DNA of 64,000 nucleotides from Bolinopsis microptera (GCF_026151205.1 NC_087076.1:17331919-17395918); one strand, 5' to 3'; counted from the stretch's first letter, positions 47,247-61,007 are shown. Numbers and translations: made by a program. The notes: a model not told the origin generated them from the letters alone.

Positions 47247-47385
47247 GTATTTGCAAGGCTTACGGACACGGTCAGACCAATTTGTTTGTTCTCTCTAGGT
47301 ATTACTAATATACCTCGACTCTCGAGCATCGAGGGAACCAACAAATTTGAAATTGGTCTGAACGAGCCTTGCATGTTGCAAATAC
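47247..47385. repeat. MITE-like imperfect inverted repeat (unit 2)
   Basis: Near-identical counterpart of 38795-38933, carried by the tandem duplication rather than by a new insertion. Confidence 0.75.
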
Positions 47386-47767
47386 CATACCGTTTTATAA
47401 AGAGAATTGTTTTTTTAAATTGCGATATTCCAGTGTAGCGTGATTTAGCACGCTTGGGACATAACCGCTGATATAATGGGATTATAATGAAATTATATAG
47501 AAATTATAACTGTGTCCGCTGCCCAGTGGCCAGTATATGCTAATACTATAAGTATTTCCACCAGCGTGCACTTTTTGTACAGCGGGCGCAGCTCACCAGC
47601 TCGGTCTGAAAAGGCCCGTGCTCATAATCATGTTAGTGTTACCCGCTGGAAATACAGCCCGCGAGCACAATCACATACTAGATATTAAACTCGACCAGTA
47701 GCGATATGGCCCGGGCGGTGGTCATATCAAACAGTTGCGGTATTCTGTCCAGGTTTAATTCTATAAA

Positions 47768-48055
47768 ATGATTTGCAGAGTGCTGACGGCAATAAAGCTA
47801 CGTGCTGGTTTCCCGTATTTTAACAGCTACGGGAAATCATCAAAAAAGTTTATATGGACATGTCCATTTGAAGTTGAGGATATTGGTACAATATTAGCAA
47901 TCCTTTTAAATGGTACGATAAGGTATACGTTGTCACGCTATGAAAATATATTAAAACCCTCAATAGTTAGAATAATCAATTCATCTCATCTTCTAAATAA
48001 AATTTGTCACATAAAGATATCTTTATCAGATGATATGATATCGCTTAAACATTAA
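47768..48055 (+). other. Open frame of 95 codons, unit 2 only; function unknown
   Basis: ATG 47768 starts MICRVLTAIKLRAGFPYFNS, ending LSDDMISLKH. In unit 1 (39316 onwards) the same DNA is frameshifted and stops early. It is either a small gene or a decayed mobile-element frame. A 27-bp segment inside (CATTTGAAGTTGAGGATATTG) recurs inverted about 1.3 kb downstream (40697-40723 in unit 1), hinting at transposon ends. Not recognised. Confidence 0.25.
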
Positions 48056-48657
48056 ATTGTGCCGGCAGTGAGATGTGAACTTTGTCCACACTATATAAAA
48101 TGTGACAGAGTTAATATATGCCCCTTGCTGCCGTGGTTGACCAAATTTTCGAATGTTCAGTTGATGGGATAGTTCCACATGATTATTATTATCTACATGT
48201 TTAACGCATTTTTTCGTTAAATGGTACCACCAGGTAAATTCTGTCACACATTTAAGAAACATATATATGCGGGATGTTTAGGAAACCCTCGGCCAAGGAA
48301 TATGTTAACATTGGCACAATTATAACATCTCAACATGGTAAAATAAGTTAATTTCATCACAAACAAAATTGTAACTCCTCTCTGGAAAAATTTTAATTTT
48401 GTTACATAAGTCATTTTAAAAATTCAGATAATTCTAAATTTCAAATCAACAGTTCTTAATGCAATGCGGGTTATTATCACAAACTATTTCATTATATAAT
48501 AATTGTTTCGAAATTTAACCTATTTACGATTTCGTATCATTTTTCTGATAATGTTAACATCAACTATCCTTAACTTTAATCATCCGTATCGTCCTTAAAT
48601 AGAGTTTACTAGCCTTTTAAACCCAAGTCGGATATAAATTATTTTGGATATTTACCC

Positions 48658-48910
48658 GGGTGGTGTAGTGGTAACACGATCGCCTCCCAAGCAGAAGACC
48701 TGGGTTCAAATCCGGTCGGATGCAAGTCGGCCAGTTACCAAGCTGTGATTTGGTACAGCTTCGGCTGGTGATACACACTCTCTGGCTCGTAGGACTAACC
48801 CCCATACAGCTAGTATAGTGCCTCGGCACAGAGTGGCTTAGGGTTACTGAAAAGGAGATAAGCACCTCAGGCCATCCCAACGTTCGGGAGAGACCTGGCC
48901 TTGTATCTTG
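48658..48910 (+). repeat. tRNA-derived SINE inserted only in unit 2
   Basis: The head GGGTGGTGTAGTGGTAACAC has a pol III A box (TGGTGTAGTGG) and a B box (GGTTCAAATCC). The anticodon arm CCTCCCAAGCAGA resembles a Gly(CCC)-type tRNA. It is flanked by TATTTACCC at 48649-48657 and 48911-48919. Unit 1 at about 40204-40216 has the empty site (CTATTTACCAAAAATG). Its family differs from the SINE at 5944. Confidence 0.88.
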
Positions 48911-50816
48911 TATTTACCCAAAATGCCACATAATGTGGCAGAACTAACCTCAATTCCCGATAACCAACAACCAAGTGTGAAGTGAATGCATAAATTTGTA
49001 TTTAAAAACACAATTTAGGGCTTTGAATTATGATCGGTATAGATTATAGAAGAACCATCATATAATGAGTGTAAAGGTTCTTGGCGGACCGCATATTCAT
49101 AGTAGAAAAGATGACAATGTTTATGATTGTTAATGTTAGATTGACCTAATCTACTACATTTTAGACCAAGGAATACTAATTGGGCACTGTCATGTGCAGC
49201 TATATAATAGTAACAACAAACATTTTTCTGGCCAGTTCATTAACATATATGAGAGTATGGGTCACGTGGCTAATGTTCAGAACTTCAGAACTTCTGAACA
49301 TGCTCGGCTAATAGATGCCAAAATCATGCCACTAATGTCGAAAATGTTTTTTTTGTGTGAACCAATAATCGATATCCTCAACTTCAAATGAGCAGGTTTT
49401 ATATTAATATTATTCTAAATCTTTTTATATCAAATTCAATTTTTCGTCCGGATTTGTAAAAACTCTTTGTTCTGCTATCTTCACTTCTCCTTAAAGTTAA
49501 ACTTTTGATACCCATTCAAGGGCCGGGCTAATAGTAATAGCAATAGTAAAACTAACAGTTATATAATAATGACAATAATAAAATGGACCAATGTGGGCTC
49601 TTAAAGTAAAACAGAAAGCCTGTGCAACTTATCAGGCGCAGGTTCAATATTCATTAAAAAAGACTTTATAACCTGATTAAAGGAAGCAGCCCTTTACGTC
49701 CAATATTCATTATTGCTCAATCAATCAGGCCCCTCATGTTTCATTATTGTTCTTCATATTTCACAGCACAAAGGGCTCAATTAGTCGTTATCCAATCTTC
49801 ATAGAGAACTGATTGGTTTTGCTCCTACGCTTACAGAATACAGCTAAAATAAGCTAAAATGTAAAGGGTTCAGTATAGTAATAGCAATGTAATCTTTGAA
49901 CATATTAACTGGTTGCGAAATCTTAATCAGAGCAGCAATCGTCGTGTTTCTGCTGTAAACCTACTTTGAAGGGATCAGCTCAACTCTGATCGTTTTAATC
50001 TAACTTTACAGGGTGAGACATATTCTCAAATAATTATATCAAACATTAGCGATATAACATTATTTTAACTGATGGGTGGTTTTACTTTTAGTACTACCTG
50101 TACCAGTATAACAACACTTGGTCACGAACAATTGTGGTCGAACCTAAATTCTCGTGTTCTGCCACACTTCATGCCGTTATTAGTACACATTCAGGTTGCT
50201 CCACTGCACTAGGGGATCGTTATAGCCGAAGCTCTGATCAAGGTATCGCTAACTTTTAAACTGATTATATTCAGTTGAAAAATGAAATTCGTATTCTACA
50301 ATCTACTACATTTCCAGTTTCAAAGTTCAACTACATTTCGACGGTAGCATACCTGTAATAGCCATTGACGAGTAAGTTGAGTCTGTCGAAATGACGCCCC
50401 ATATATATATAATAGGATAGTTCATTTTATTTAAACATTTATTTCTGTAAGTTGTAACTGAATCTCATCCAAAGGTTTTCTTCATGGCATGTGCGAAATT
50501 TCAACAGAATTAGACCACGGCACTATGTTTAAAGTTAAAGTACCACATTAAAATGTTTTAGAAGTACCATCTGTTCTTCATGTCTTACCAAGTAATAACT
50601 CCTATACGCCCTTTCATCTCAAACTGCCAGATTTCTCCGGTAATTCGGATTTCTAAATCGCGAACGTTAGTGAGACTTGTTAGTGCTGAAAGGTCGTCAC
50701 CGATTAGAGCCGGTTTTGTAGGTGTGCACGAGTCTGATTATCGCTGGTCATTACCATCAACCGTGCCTCATTTGAATGGGAGCTATCTCATTATCCAGGG
50801 CCGCTGTTAAAACTGT

Positions 50817-50888
50817 CACGTGACCACACGTGCGGTGAGTCACGTGACTCACGCGCGCGCTCACGCAAATCCTGGCTGCGGTATAAAT
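50817..50888 (+). promoter_or_regulatory. E-box cluster and TATA box of the plus-strand gene, unit 2
   Basis: The same three CACGTG boxes, GCGCGC stretch and TATAAAT (50882-50888) as in unit 1, unchanged. Confidence 0.7.
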
Positions 50889-50975
50889 AAGCTGCTTTCT
50901 ACGGTTAAATCAGACTAAGTTTTTTACCCATCATCACTCCAAAGAAGATCTTTCAGCTTTTTATTCCACACCACC

Positions 50976-52553
50976 ATGTTCGCTCTTTTGCTCATTTCTA
51001 CCCTTCTGTAAGTAACTACCAGACTCGATTTTTATATCTGTTTTAATATTATTATCTGCTACATCCATCAATAATTCTTTTGAGACTCAAGTTAACAATT
51101 TATTCAGAAAACCAATTGAATGTTAATTACCTTAAGTTATAGGCCAGGGATTATCTTGACCGCGATCAAAAACCTAAATCCTATGATTTGATTTCAACTT
51201 TATTTATACCCTGCAATGGCACACATTGCATAAAATAACTGGAATTTAAATAACAATACTTACCAGTGTTGATGCAGTACACTAATATTCGAATACTAAA
51301 CAACATCAGTTCACGCTTCAGCTCAAAAATAACAAAAAGGGTGCTCGTCCATAGCTGACAAAATAACATATGTTTCTCACTTCCCAGGTTAACCAACTGC
51401 TTAGCAGTACCCTATAACGCAGCAGAGATGTCAGAAGGTGGTCTAGAGTCTGCAGCCTACAACACGGAAGATTTGGATGTAGCCGAGTCCGATATTGTTA
51501 GCGAACACAACGCTGAAGAAGGTCAGTAGTGACAGCACTTATTAACACTTCACAGTTCACACGTGTCACCGTATCACATAGCATTAAATAATTTAACTTC
51601 GAAAACTACTTCTATAATCAATGATTATACCTTATCCTATATGAAATACCTAATCCTGTATATGCTTTGCACGAGTGAAATGCACTCAGTGCACAGTGCA
51701 ATAGTGCATACATCCTAAATATTACTTGGATGAGTGCAAGTGTAACCAGGTTTAGCAATTAACTTCTTAAGTCTAAGTTGCACAGCATCTTTTAGTTTTG
51801 TAACTGGGTATTCTGTAATAACAATACTAATAGAATCTATTCACCTCACCCCAGTCATTGTCAATATTCATGCGATTGACACGAACAATTATTGCTCCTC
51901 GAGCTATATAACTCCATTTAACAGGGTCTAGGGTGATCGGGTTGTAAACTGACAGCTTCAATGACAATTCACAGAAATTTCGATGTAATTAGTAAATATA
52001 GCCCATTCGCAGTGGTTAAACTTAAAGACATTATAATACTAGGAAAATTGAATATGCTAATAATGTAATATTCCATATTACATTATTAGCATATTCGGCG
52101 GTGCAATATTTCATTTGATATTGTATTTACATACCCATGTGCCTACTGTGGCAAATAATTCAAAATGTAATATCACTCAGGATCTGGCATAGTGTAAACC
52201 TTGTCACTTGCGTGCAGTAGTCTGCAGTGCAAGTAAATTCACGTTCAATTCACCCTCACTTTCACAACTGACTTAAAGTAGATCAAACTGTCAATTTCGT
52301 AAGAACTCTTGTACACGCCCGATCTGATACCCACACTAATGACCATTACAACTGCAGCTGGTACACCACAGTTTAATTAGTGAAAGCAGTTCCAGAATTA
52401 CAGTACTTTATCCTCAGGTGCCATCTGGCGTTAAGAGAGTCCCGGGAACTATACCATGCTCTGTCACCATGGCAACTAGCTGCAGTAGACGGTATGTCAT
52501 CTGATCGTCACGACAACGAGACAGAGCCGGTCGAGCTGCTTACAACAGAGTAG
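50976..52553 (+). CDS. Small secreted acidic protein, 3 exons (unit 2)
   Basis: Exons 50976-51007, 51388-51521 and 52396-52553 give the same 107-residue protein as the unit 1 gene, with one substitution seen: Gly to Arg in exon 3 (HLALGES becomes HLALRES). Splice sites, signal peptide and promoter are kept. The first intron is about 225 bp shorter than in unit 1. Both copies therefore look functional. Confidence 0.6.
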
Positions 52554-53347
52554 AAGTAGGACTGGGAGGAACTTTAAGTTTAGGAGTACATGCTGCAAGT
52601 ACTGGCTCGGTCAACTTGAGAACTCTGCTTTTTTTAGCTTAAACTTGCTCTATTGAGTTTGGGCACAGTTCGTTTGATTTAAAATAGTATTATGAAAATC
52701 AATTGAAATCCTGGTTTTATTTGTTGAAATCTTTCACAAAAATTTTCTGAATTTAAAATACAAAGACCGAGAAGGTAGCAATTAACTGTAGATTTCACCA
52801 GTCTTCTTTTAGAATTTGAACTCTTGATTTGTTTAATGAGCATGAGTGTATGGCAACTAATTGATGGCTTCATGGCTACATATCTAGCTGTCGCTGATGT
52901 TAAAATACATTTCACAGTGTCCTTCTTGGGAATATCAACTGTTAGAATTTACATCAAAATTAGTACAACCATAAAGTCGTTAATGGTTAAATACTAGTGG
53001 TGATTGAAGATACTGATGGGTCTGATAAATAAAACACAACAATTATTCACTTAATTTTGTTGAATATAGCACAGTGTGATAACACATAATCCCATCAATA
53101 CCAGAGATTAGTGACGGATAAAACTGGACAATGTCCGATAAACAGGACATCGTCTTTCCAATAGTTCTTAATTCTTATCAAACTTCAAAGCACTGTAAAA
53201 TAGGTATCATCGACAATCGAACCAAATGAGATCCACAAATGAGGAAGTTCAACTTCCAGTTCTAATAATGATTATATCAGTATCAGTATCTTCTCTCAGT
53301 CTCAGCATTTCCCGCAAGTGCTGCCTCCGAGTATAGAAGGTTCGTAT

Positions 53348-54613
53348 TTAGGGGTGGACGTCAATGTCCGCTAGATCCTTCTCGAGTTCCTTTATTTCCC
53401 GTTCTGAGAGTAACTCTACGGGCTCCTACGCAGGTGAGAACTTACATTATTAACAGATTGATCTAATTATGTACATATGTGATATGGAGGTTATATATTG
53501 GCAAACTGAACATCGATGTTTCATATTTTTTGAAGAGGAGATAATTTGAACTACAAGAATTTTCAGTTAAGCTTACGGAATTAACAAAGTTACATTTGAA
53601 CTTCAAATGATTTGAAGGAGAAAAATATACCTCTATACTAATATAAATGGAATAATTAGAATATAACATTTTAGAGCAATGATGATGATGATGATAAATG
53701 ACAAACTTTAAATATAACGGTTAACTACCTAGCCTGATGCAGCGATCTTCGATAATGCTCGCTCATAGACCCGCAAGAGCGATGTGAAATTAATATCTCT
53801 CGGTTTACCGAACGATAAAAGTTATCACTCGTGCGTGCTGCGAACTACATAACAATGATCCTAAGACTAAGTAAATACGTTCAACACCTTGTTAAATCTC
53901 AAAACAGCAACTGATGCTATCCCGGTAAGTGTTTGTGTAAGAATTGAGTGATTCCGCTTGGAAAGAAAATTGCCCTTCTAGTGTTTGTTTCGCTTTCGCT
54001 TTCACTTTCACTTTCGGCTTCATTATCAGAACGTACCTCTAGAGATCCGATATCGTCGCTATCAGAAATATCTGACTCCGCCATAGGCTCTATAAACTCT
54101 TCCTCTATAAACTCAAGACCTGTGGATAAATATCATGATGGTTGCGCTTAATTGATTACCTATAATTTAAATTTTAATCTATAAATAACCTATAATTATA
54201 TCTTCCCAGGGTCGACCGTGATGAAACGTGAGAAATTGTTGGTGAATTATACTGAATAATCATACAAAGGGTGGGGGGGGGGGGGGGGGGGGGATCTGGA
54301 AAATCTCTTGAAATCTCATTCCGGGATAAAATATACCCGCAATGACAGATACAATTAAAAGAAGCCCAATTAATGAAAGATCCTTAAAAAATTTTTCGAT
54401 ATTTATTCATGATTGAAACTGAAGTACATGGAGTGTAACAAATGAATCGAAACAACACTTGGTGAAAACGTTTGGCCAAAAATTCGGGGCAGTTGTCAGG
54501 TAAACACTCACCATCAGTAATTTCCATGACAAACTCATCCACTTATTCCTTTCTCTATACATCTTCACCAAAGAAACTACCACCAAACAGATCAACACGC
54601 AGAAGAACCTCAT
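53348..54613 (-). pseudogene. Putative neuropeptide precursor, unit 2 copy with broken exon 1
   Basis: Exon 1 (54613-54512) keeps MRFFCVLICL, but small indels add two bases net, so the frame leaves the acidic run (it reads VVVSLVKMYRERNKW) and exon 2 is entered out of phase. Exon 2 (54119-53917 unspliced) is identical to unit 1, including Arg-Arg, AIFFPSG and the terminal Gly. Exon 3 (53425-53348) has one Thr-to-Lys change (REITELE to REIKELE). It is either a recent pseudogene or carries base-call errors in exon 1. Unlike unit 1, it keeps the native upstream flank. Confidence 0.5.
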
Positions 54614-54632
54614 TATAGTTATACCGTCTATC

Positions 54633-55495
54633 TATCTAGAAACGACTCAAATATATCAGGTCTACAGTAATGCAATGACAAAGTTACATTAGGTGTAAAA
54701 AGTCTTCAGTTGATCATTCTACCACAATATAAGAAACCATACACTATTCGATTGTATCTGGTGGAATCGTTCGCATAAAAATAGGAATAATCAAGTAACC
54801 AATACAATCAAAAAGGGACTAGTACTGCAGAAACCACAACTTTAACAGAAACTGGACAACCTCATTCTTACTCAACATCATATGTATTTGACAAAAAGTC
54901 TCCACGCAATTAACATATTATCATCCGGTTACCGGGTTGCACACGTTAAAAGCTGAGTGCAATTTGTACGATTTTACTTTCAAGATGACATTAATCTTCA
55001 TTTAGTTCATGTTATTTTTAAGACGTAAGATAATGAATGCGTGAAAATGCTGTTATTTTAGGTAATAAATTAGAAATCACCAACATTTCCATTTCATAGA
55101 CTAAATCAATAAGTTAATGGTTTAAAAATCTACATAACCCTTTAAAAAAAAAAAACCCTTAAAAACAAATTTGGTTAAAAAAAAAAAGTCAAAGTGTCAT
55201 CTTGTCGAATATATAGGTTTTTAATTTCATGAATTCTCGAAAAGGGGTCTCATAAGTCATAAGTTTCAGTATCAATGAACAAGTTTTCTACATCTCAAAT
55301 GGCTCTTGAGGAAATGGCCACTGAAAGTTTTTTTAGATTTAAATAGTAGATCAGGCCATTACTCCATAACGTTCTGTGAAAGGGTCAAGAACGTTAAAAC
55401 AAACTTCTTTCATAATCTAACAGCTAAAAAACGTTAAAAAAAAAAAACGCACGGACTCAGTCAGTTCCCACTCCTCGGTTTTCTTCCTAACCCCA
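54633..55495. other. Spacer between the duplication and the DHX37-like gene
   Basis: No gene supported. It should hold the native promoter of the minus-strand secreted gene (near 54640-54900) and the 3' UTR of the helicase gene. Several poly-A runs occur (55144-55190, 55435-55447). Confidence 0.4.
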
Positions 55496-58400
55496 TCACT
55501 TGTTACTAGAAACAGCGACTGGAGGCCATGCAGTTCTCAACTCCGAGTGGGTGGACTGAGGCAGCCACTGCAAGAAAGCAGAGTAAAGGAAGTTTCTATC
55601 ATCTTTCCACATCTTCAGAAGCTTCTCTTTCGTGTCGATATCTCTGAAAAGGAATATTATAGTGTGTATTTAGATTAATACACAGGCCTCGAACATTGAA
55701 GAAAGGACCATCTGGAATAACAAAGATCACAACAAAAAATATAAAATATGAAATAATTTCGTTGACTGACTTGTTGACGAGTTGTTTCAGGAAGGCCTCA
55801 GCCCGAGGCTGGAGTGTGGCCCAGGATTTCCTGAGAACTCCTGGACGAGCTAGAAAGAAGAGAGTCGTAGTGTTGCAATGCCGGGATAACCTGAAGTAAG
55901 AAGGAGTTCAGGAAATGTGCTTGCATGTACATATTGTATTCGATTTTTATTTCGAACTAAACTGACAACAGACAAAAAGTACAAGCCTCCCGCAAAATTG
56001 CAGATTGCTTTCATAGTAATTGATAGACCAATGTTTTAACATTAAAAAAAAAAAGTCGATCAAAGATGACAAACCTTTCCCTCGAGTAGTGCTGCTGCGA
56101 ACTCTCTGAACCTCTTCATTCCTACCGGGTAAGAGAGGTTGGCAGCTGGTACACCCAGGATCTCAAACCATATGTAGAGGTACGGTGACACATCACTTCG
56201 CCTGAAAAAGGAAAATATTAACCTTCATAATTAATTATTGGTATTAACCCCATTCCTGAAATATTTTAACATCACAATATTAAACTACACAAAAACGAAT
56301 ATTAGACAGTCAGACAGTTGTCACCCACCCGTAATATTAGAGTAAGCAGGGGGAGGTTGATCGAGCGGATCGGAGAACGTGCACTTGTTGGGTAAGAGGA
56401 TTGGTAACCACTCCTCTTCGATCCCGAACACTGTCTTCAGTTTCACTCCTGAGGTCTCCTGTTCCAAGGTGCAGAACCCCACGTACTCCGTGTGCAATCC
56501 TGGTGGGGTATTTAATTTGTGATCATGGTGTTATGATTATTATCAAGAGGGGCCAATTTGGTATTTTAGCTGAAAGTGGAAACTTTCTACTTTCGGACGC
56601 AAAAAACCGATTTGAAATAATCAGATAATTAAGATAATTATTATTTACCGTAAAGTACACTCTCATGGTGTAACTGGACCCTTTCCTCCATCAACTCCGT
56701 GCTATACTCATCAGTACCCGTCCCTTTCTCCTCCAACTACCCATATATCTCCCAGACACAACCGTCAGTAATCCTCCCAGAGATAATTAACTCGGCTGGG
56801 TAGGCGCAATGAGAAGTGTGCGAGCGCCACCTTCTTGATCTGCCTCAGGATGTTAGGCAAGTAGTCTGTCTCCGCAACTGTCTGATCTCCACCAAGGCAC
56901 GGTACCGGAGGTGATGAGTCGTGCTCCAGGGCTGTCCCGCACCGGCATGTTCCCACGCTCCAACCGCTGTAAGAATCACCATGAAGTCACCCAGAAGTTT
57001 GGCTGGACCACCTTTATGTTGAAATGAGTATGGATTGGGCTGTGAAGAGGTGACCAACTGAGAGAGCAGCGACCAGGGGACAGGCAAACTGTGTTACCTT
57101 TTCTTTGACTGCAAGGAGGATGAGTTTGGCGAAACGTGGTGCCACAGGGAGATTTACACACTGTTTCCCGAGTTCTGTTATCTTGTTTACGGGCGTATTG
57201 CTCACTGTCTGTCCTGGTTTCAACAGCTCCAAAAATTGAAGCTCTTTTTCAGCGGTTTCTATAAGTGACAAAGAAGGAGGGGTAGGGAAGGGGAAGTTTA
57301 GAATCCTGTGAATATTCAAATTCTTCATCTGGAGGACTAACCCATCTATTGGTTTCTTTGAAATCTCTGGTTCAGTGTGTTTCTCCATAACATTTCCCAT
57401 CACAGCATTGGAATAAAGCCGGTAACAGTGACCAGGCCCAGTACGTCCTGCACGTCCAGCACGCTGCTCTGCTGAAGCGTGAGAGACCCAAACTACCCTG
57501 AACTGAGACATGCCAGTAACCGGACAGTACTCTTTGGTCTTCACTTTACCGGAGTCTACCACGTACGTGATGCCCGGGATGGTTAGGGATGTTTCAGCGA
57601 CGTTAGTTGCGACAATTACCAATCTGTAGTTTTCACTGATTGGGGAGTTAAATACTCTTTGGTTGTTGGTCCGGGGTAATGCTTAGGTACATCGGCAAGG
57701 GCAAGGAGGGGGCAGTGACCGAGTTCAGTAGTTGACATCTCATTTCTTCATCTTCTGAATCTGAACTTTCAGCTGGACCCTCTTCACTGTCTGTTACTTC
57801 TACTCGTTTCATAGGCTCGGTAGGGTTATCATCCTTGTTCTCGTAAGGATCATACTTGTCCAATTGAACGGGTTTTGCTTCCTGCTCATCTTCTTTTCCC
57901 CCTTTCTCCTCACCACCACTGTCTACTTTTTCAGGAAACGTCTTACGGAGAAGATGTATCATTCGGTTTATCTCCTGTACTCCCGTTAAGAAGACCAACA
58001 CATCACCTGGTGGTAAGGATCGGTGCAGTTTGCACACCTTTTTATAAGCCTCACGTACGTAATCCTCCTTGGTTTCCATTGTTTGTGGATGTAGAGTGAC
58101 CTGGGTGCTGCCGCCCCCCACATCACCACGGAGTGGATGGAGAACAGGGTGTCGTTCTGAGTGAAATCTGTTACACGCAGCGTGGCAGACATTATTATCA
58201 GTTTCAGAGGTCTGTTTTGTTTCCTTCTCAGAGGAACCACTCTCGATAACATTCCTGAAATAAAATCATGATAATTATAAGGCACATATAGAGTAATAAC
58301 AAAATATAAAGTAAAAATATAGGAGTCCAGGTGAAAAGGGATTAAATAAATTTAAAGGTGAGATTATATTGTGCGTGCCCGGAAGAATTTAGATACAGCA

Positions 58401-60387
58401 CGGAATTCCAACTCTCAACTTCCGACCAAGTTAGCGTACGGTGTAGAGACATGATGACATGACAAGATAAAGAAGATACAAAATCAGAACATATTCGTTT
58501 TTTCATCGGTTAATTTAAACGAAACCCTTACCGATCAGTATATCAGTGTTGACACTACGTTCGTGAGCTTCATCGATCACAATGACACAGTACTTGGTGA
58601 GCAGGAAATCAGACTGTACCTCCCGTAACAGGATACCGTCCGTCATGAACTTTATCTTCGTGTTCTCGGTAACATTGCCTTCGTATCTGTTGGACATCAC
58701 AAACTTATCACAAACATTGTCAACTTTAAATTTTAACCGTCTTAGATCTAGTGCCACAGTATTCAAAACGTGCATCCCTCAAAATTCTTAAGTTCTCACC
58801 GTATCTGATAGGAAACACAAGGAAGATTGAGTTCCTTCTTCACACGCTGGCAAGTGGTTATAGCAGCCACCCTTCTCGGCTCAGTTACACCTGTAATAAC
58901 AGTACATAATTTAAGCAGATCCAAGATGTAGAACTAACTGAAGGAAAGTTTGGTGGGCAGTTTTTTTTGATTCCACATACTGGAACAATTATTATGAGAT
59001 CTTTTCTAAATTTATGTAAGATGAAATAACAAAAAGCGTCCTAATTGCATCTAAAAATCTCCATAACAAAAATTGTCTAATAACATTGAGAAATCACCTA
59101 TGATTCCAGGAATAGCATCACTAGAGTATCCAGCCTCGTACAAGAACTGTGGAACTTGTGTAGTTTTACCAGAACCAGTAGCACCCACTATCACCACTAT
59201 ATCATTTTCTGTCACTTTCTCTACGATCACCTAAACATTAATATCCATATATTAGCATCCATATATAAGATGGATGTTGCTTAGAGATCAATGAAAAGTG
59301 AAACTTGAATGTAACCGACCGAAAATAAAAAATATAAAGTACCTATAATTGTGATAATCAAAAACACTACACTGTTCCGGGCCCAGAAAAAAAAGTGGAT
59401 TATTGTCACCTGCTCTTCTCCAAGGATTGGTAGCCGAAGGCGGGCTGCTTGTATTTCTGCATCACGCTCTATACTGAAATGAACAGTTTTATCCAAAAAG
59501 CAGATATTTGGATTGATCGAAATAAATCATCCCAGGTTGGTAACAAGACGTTTTACTTCTCCAAGAGCAGAGTGAGTAAGAAAATCACTCCTTCATTATT
59601 AAGATATTCTTTGTATCCTTAATAGTCTTAAATTACGCACCCTACAAACTATTTTCGATGGGGGAGGCACACCCCTAGCCTCCTGATGGAGCTATGCCTT
59701 AAATATAATTATACTTCAAAGCTTTGGGAGTTTCAGCCTGAAGACATTACCTTACATAGGCGGAAGGTTTCCTGGGTCCTTGTTCTTTTGGTACAACAGA
59801 TTTGTTCACGAAAGGGGGTTCAACTGTCGTCACCGGTTTCACAATTTCGGGAATATCTAGAGGTTCTGGGATAGTTTCCACAACAGAGCTTTCTCCAGGG
59901 TCGCTAGTATGTTCTTCAGGAACATCTGTCTCACTCTCGCTGCTGGATTCACTTGGACTGAGAGCCGCAGGCTTCTCCACAACCGGATTCAGTATTTTAT
60001 CGAGTTTGCCACCGCATTTCTTCTTCTTTTTTTTATGGTTAACTATGACAGCTGACCGCTTCACCTGCTCTTTACCAGCAAAGTATTTGGCTTTTCTCCC
60101 ACACGACTGTGGAACAAGCTCAACTGCTCAGAACTTATCGAATGCTCTTCCAATGACTTGAGGATTCTCTCCCGATCTTCCTTTTGATCTTTCTTCTCTT
60201 TAATCTTCTCGATTTTCTTCTTATGCTTGCGTCTGGCGTTCTTTTCGCTAGCGGTCAGTCCTTTAGGTTTCTCAGTTTTCTTCTTGTTCTTCTTTACAAC
60301 TATGTCAAAATTAGTATCCTCCCCGGTTTCATTTTGGCTGATTTTGTTGTGCAATCTCTTCCGCTTCCGTGCCTGAACCGCTAACAT
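55496..60387 (-). CDS. DHX37: DHX37-like DEAH-box RNA helicase, multi-exon, frame disrupted
   Basis: Exons seen: 60387-59751, 59473-59410, 59230-59098, 58890-58800, 58686-58532, from 58254 a long stretch to about 56649, then 56499-56329, 56201-56075, about 55894-55780, and 55645-55496. The Lys-rich N-terminus ([15 protein letters not shown]) fits a nucleolar protein. Helicase marks: LPILGEEQ, Walker [68 protein letters not shown]. The C-terminus shows [25 protein letters not shown] and ending AWPP. DHX37/Dhr1 remodels U3 snoRNA in small-subunit ribosome assembly. There are frame breaks near 60060-60125, 58113, 57650, 57020, 56850, and an in-frame TAG near 56740. It is either a decaying copy or uncorrected sequence. 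Confidence 0.85.
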
Positions 60388-61007
60388 GACTACAATGTAA
60401 AATTGAGTTAATAAAAATTTGACGCATAATACATAGGTCTGGCTGTCAAATAATAAATGTACATCACCCTAACTAGGCTAAAATTTAGAAGCAACAATTC
60501 AATATAATCCTTGCAGCGCGCATTTACCACGTGACATAAGAAACTACAGAACTATCATGGTCTCATTTTCAGGTTATGATCGCGCGTGACGTACAAGTAC
60601 ATTTTACAGTGAACCGATATCAGGCAATGGTCAAAATAAATAATTAATGAAACGTAATAGTAACATGGTTATTAAGATTGTAGGATTGCGCAGTTATAGA
60701 TTACACAGACGTCTTTCGATACACCTTTAACAAACACTAATAATTTAAATCGTGATACGTTCTTCTACACAGAATTTCAAATAACATCGGAGATCTTCCG
60801 TGTTAATGTAAAACCCTCGAATAGTAAAATTTACATATTATATACAGTCCCAATACATTCAACCGTCCATTATATGTATAACAATAATATATAACATATT
60901 CATATTATAACTAAGTATAGCGACAGTTGGAATTTCAACTGTTTGCTGTAGTCCTCGATAGTACGACGTCAAAACGACGTCAAAACCGATAACAAAAAGA
61001 TATGTTA
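60388..61007. other. Upstream flank of the DHX37-like gene
   Basis: It should contain the helicase promoter; a CACGTGAC site lies near 60530. No other gene is seen. Confidence 0.4.

Larger units (their letters stand above)
46185..54632 (+). repeat. Tandem segmental duplication, unit 2 (about 8.45 kb)
   Basis: Direct copy of 37709-46184, abutting it with no spacer. Differences include a SINE at 48658-48910, loss of about 110 bp inside intron 1 of the plus-strand gene, and changes in two palindromes. Confidence 0.95.

Noticed and set aside
48658-48730. A genuine tRNA-Gly gene
   Set aside because: It is flanked by a target duplication and followed by a SINE body; the acceptor stem does not close.
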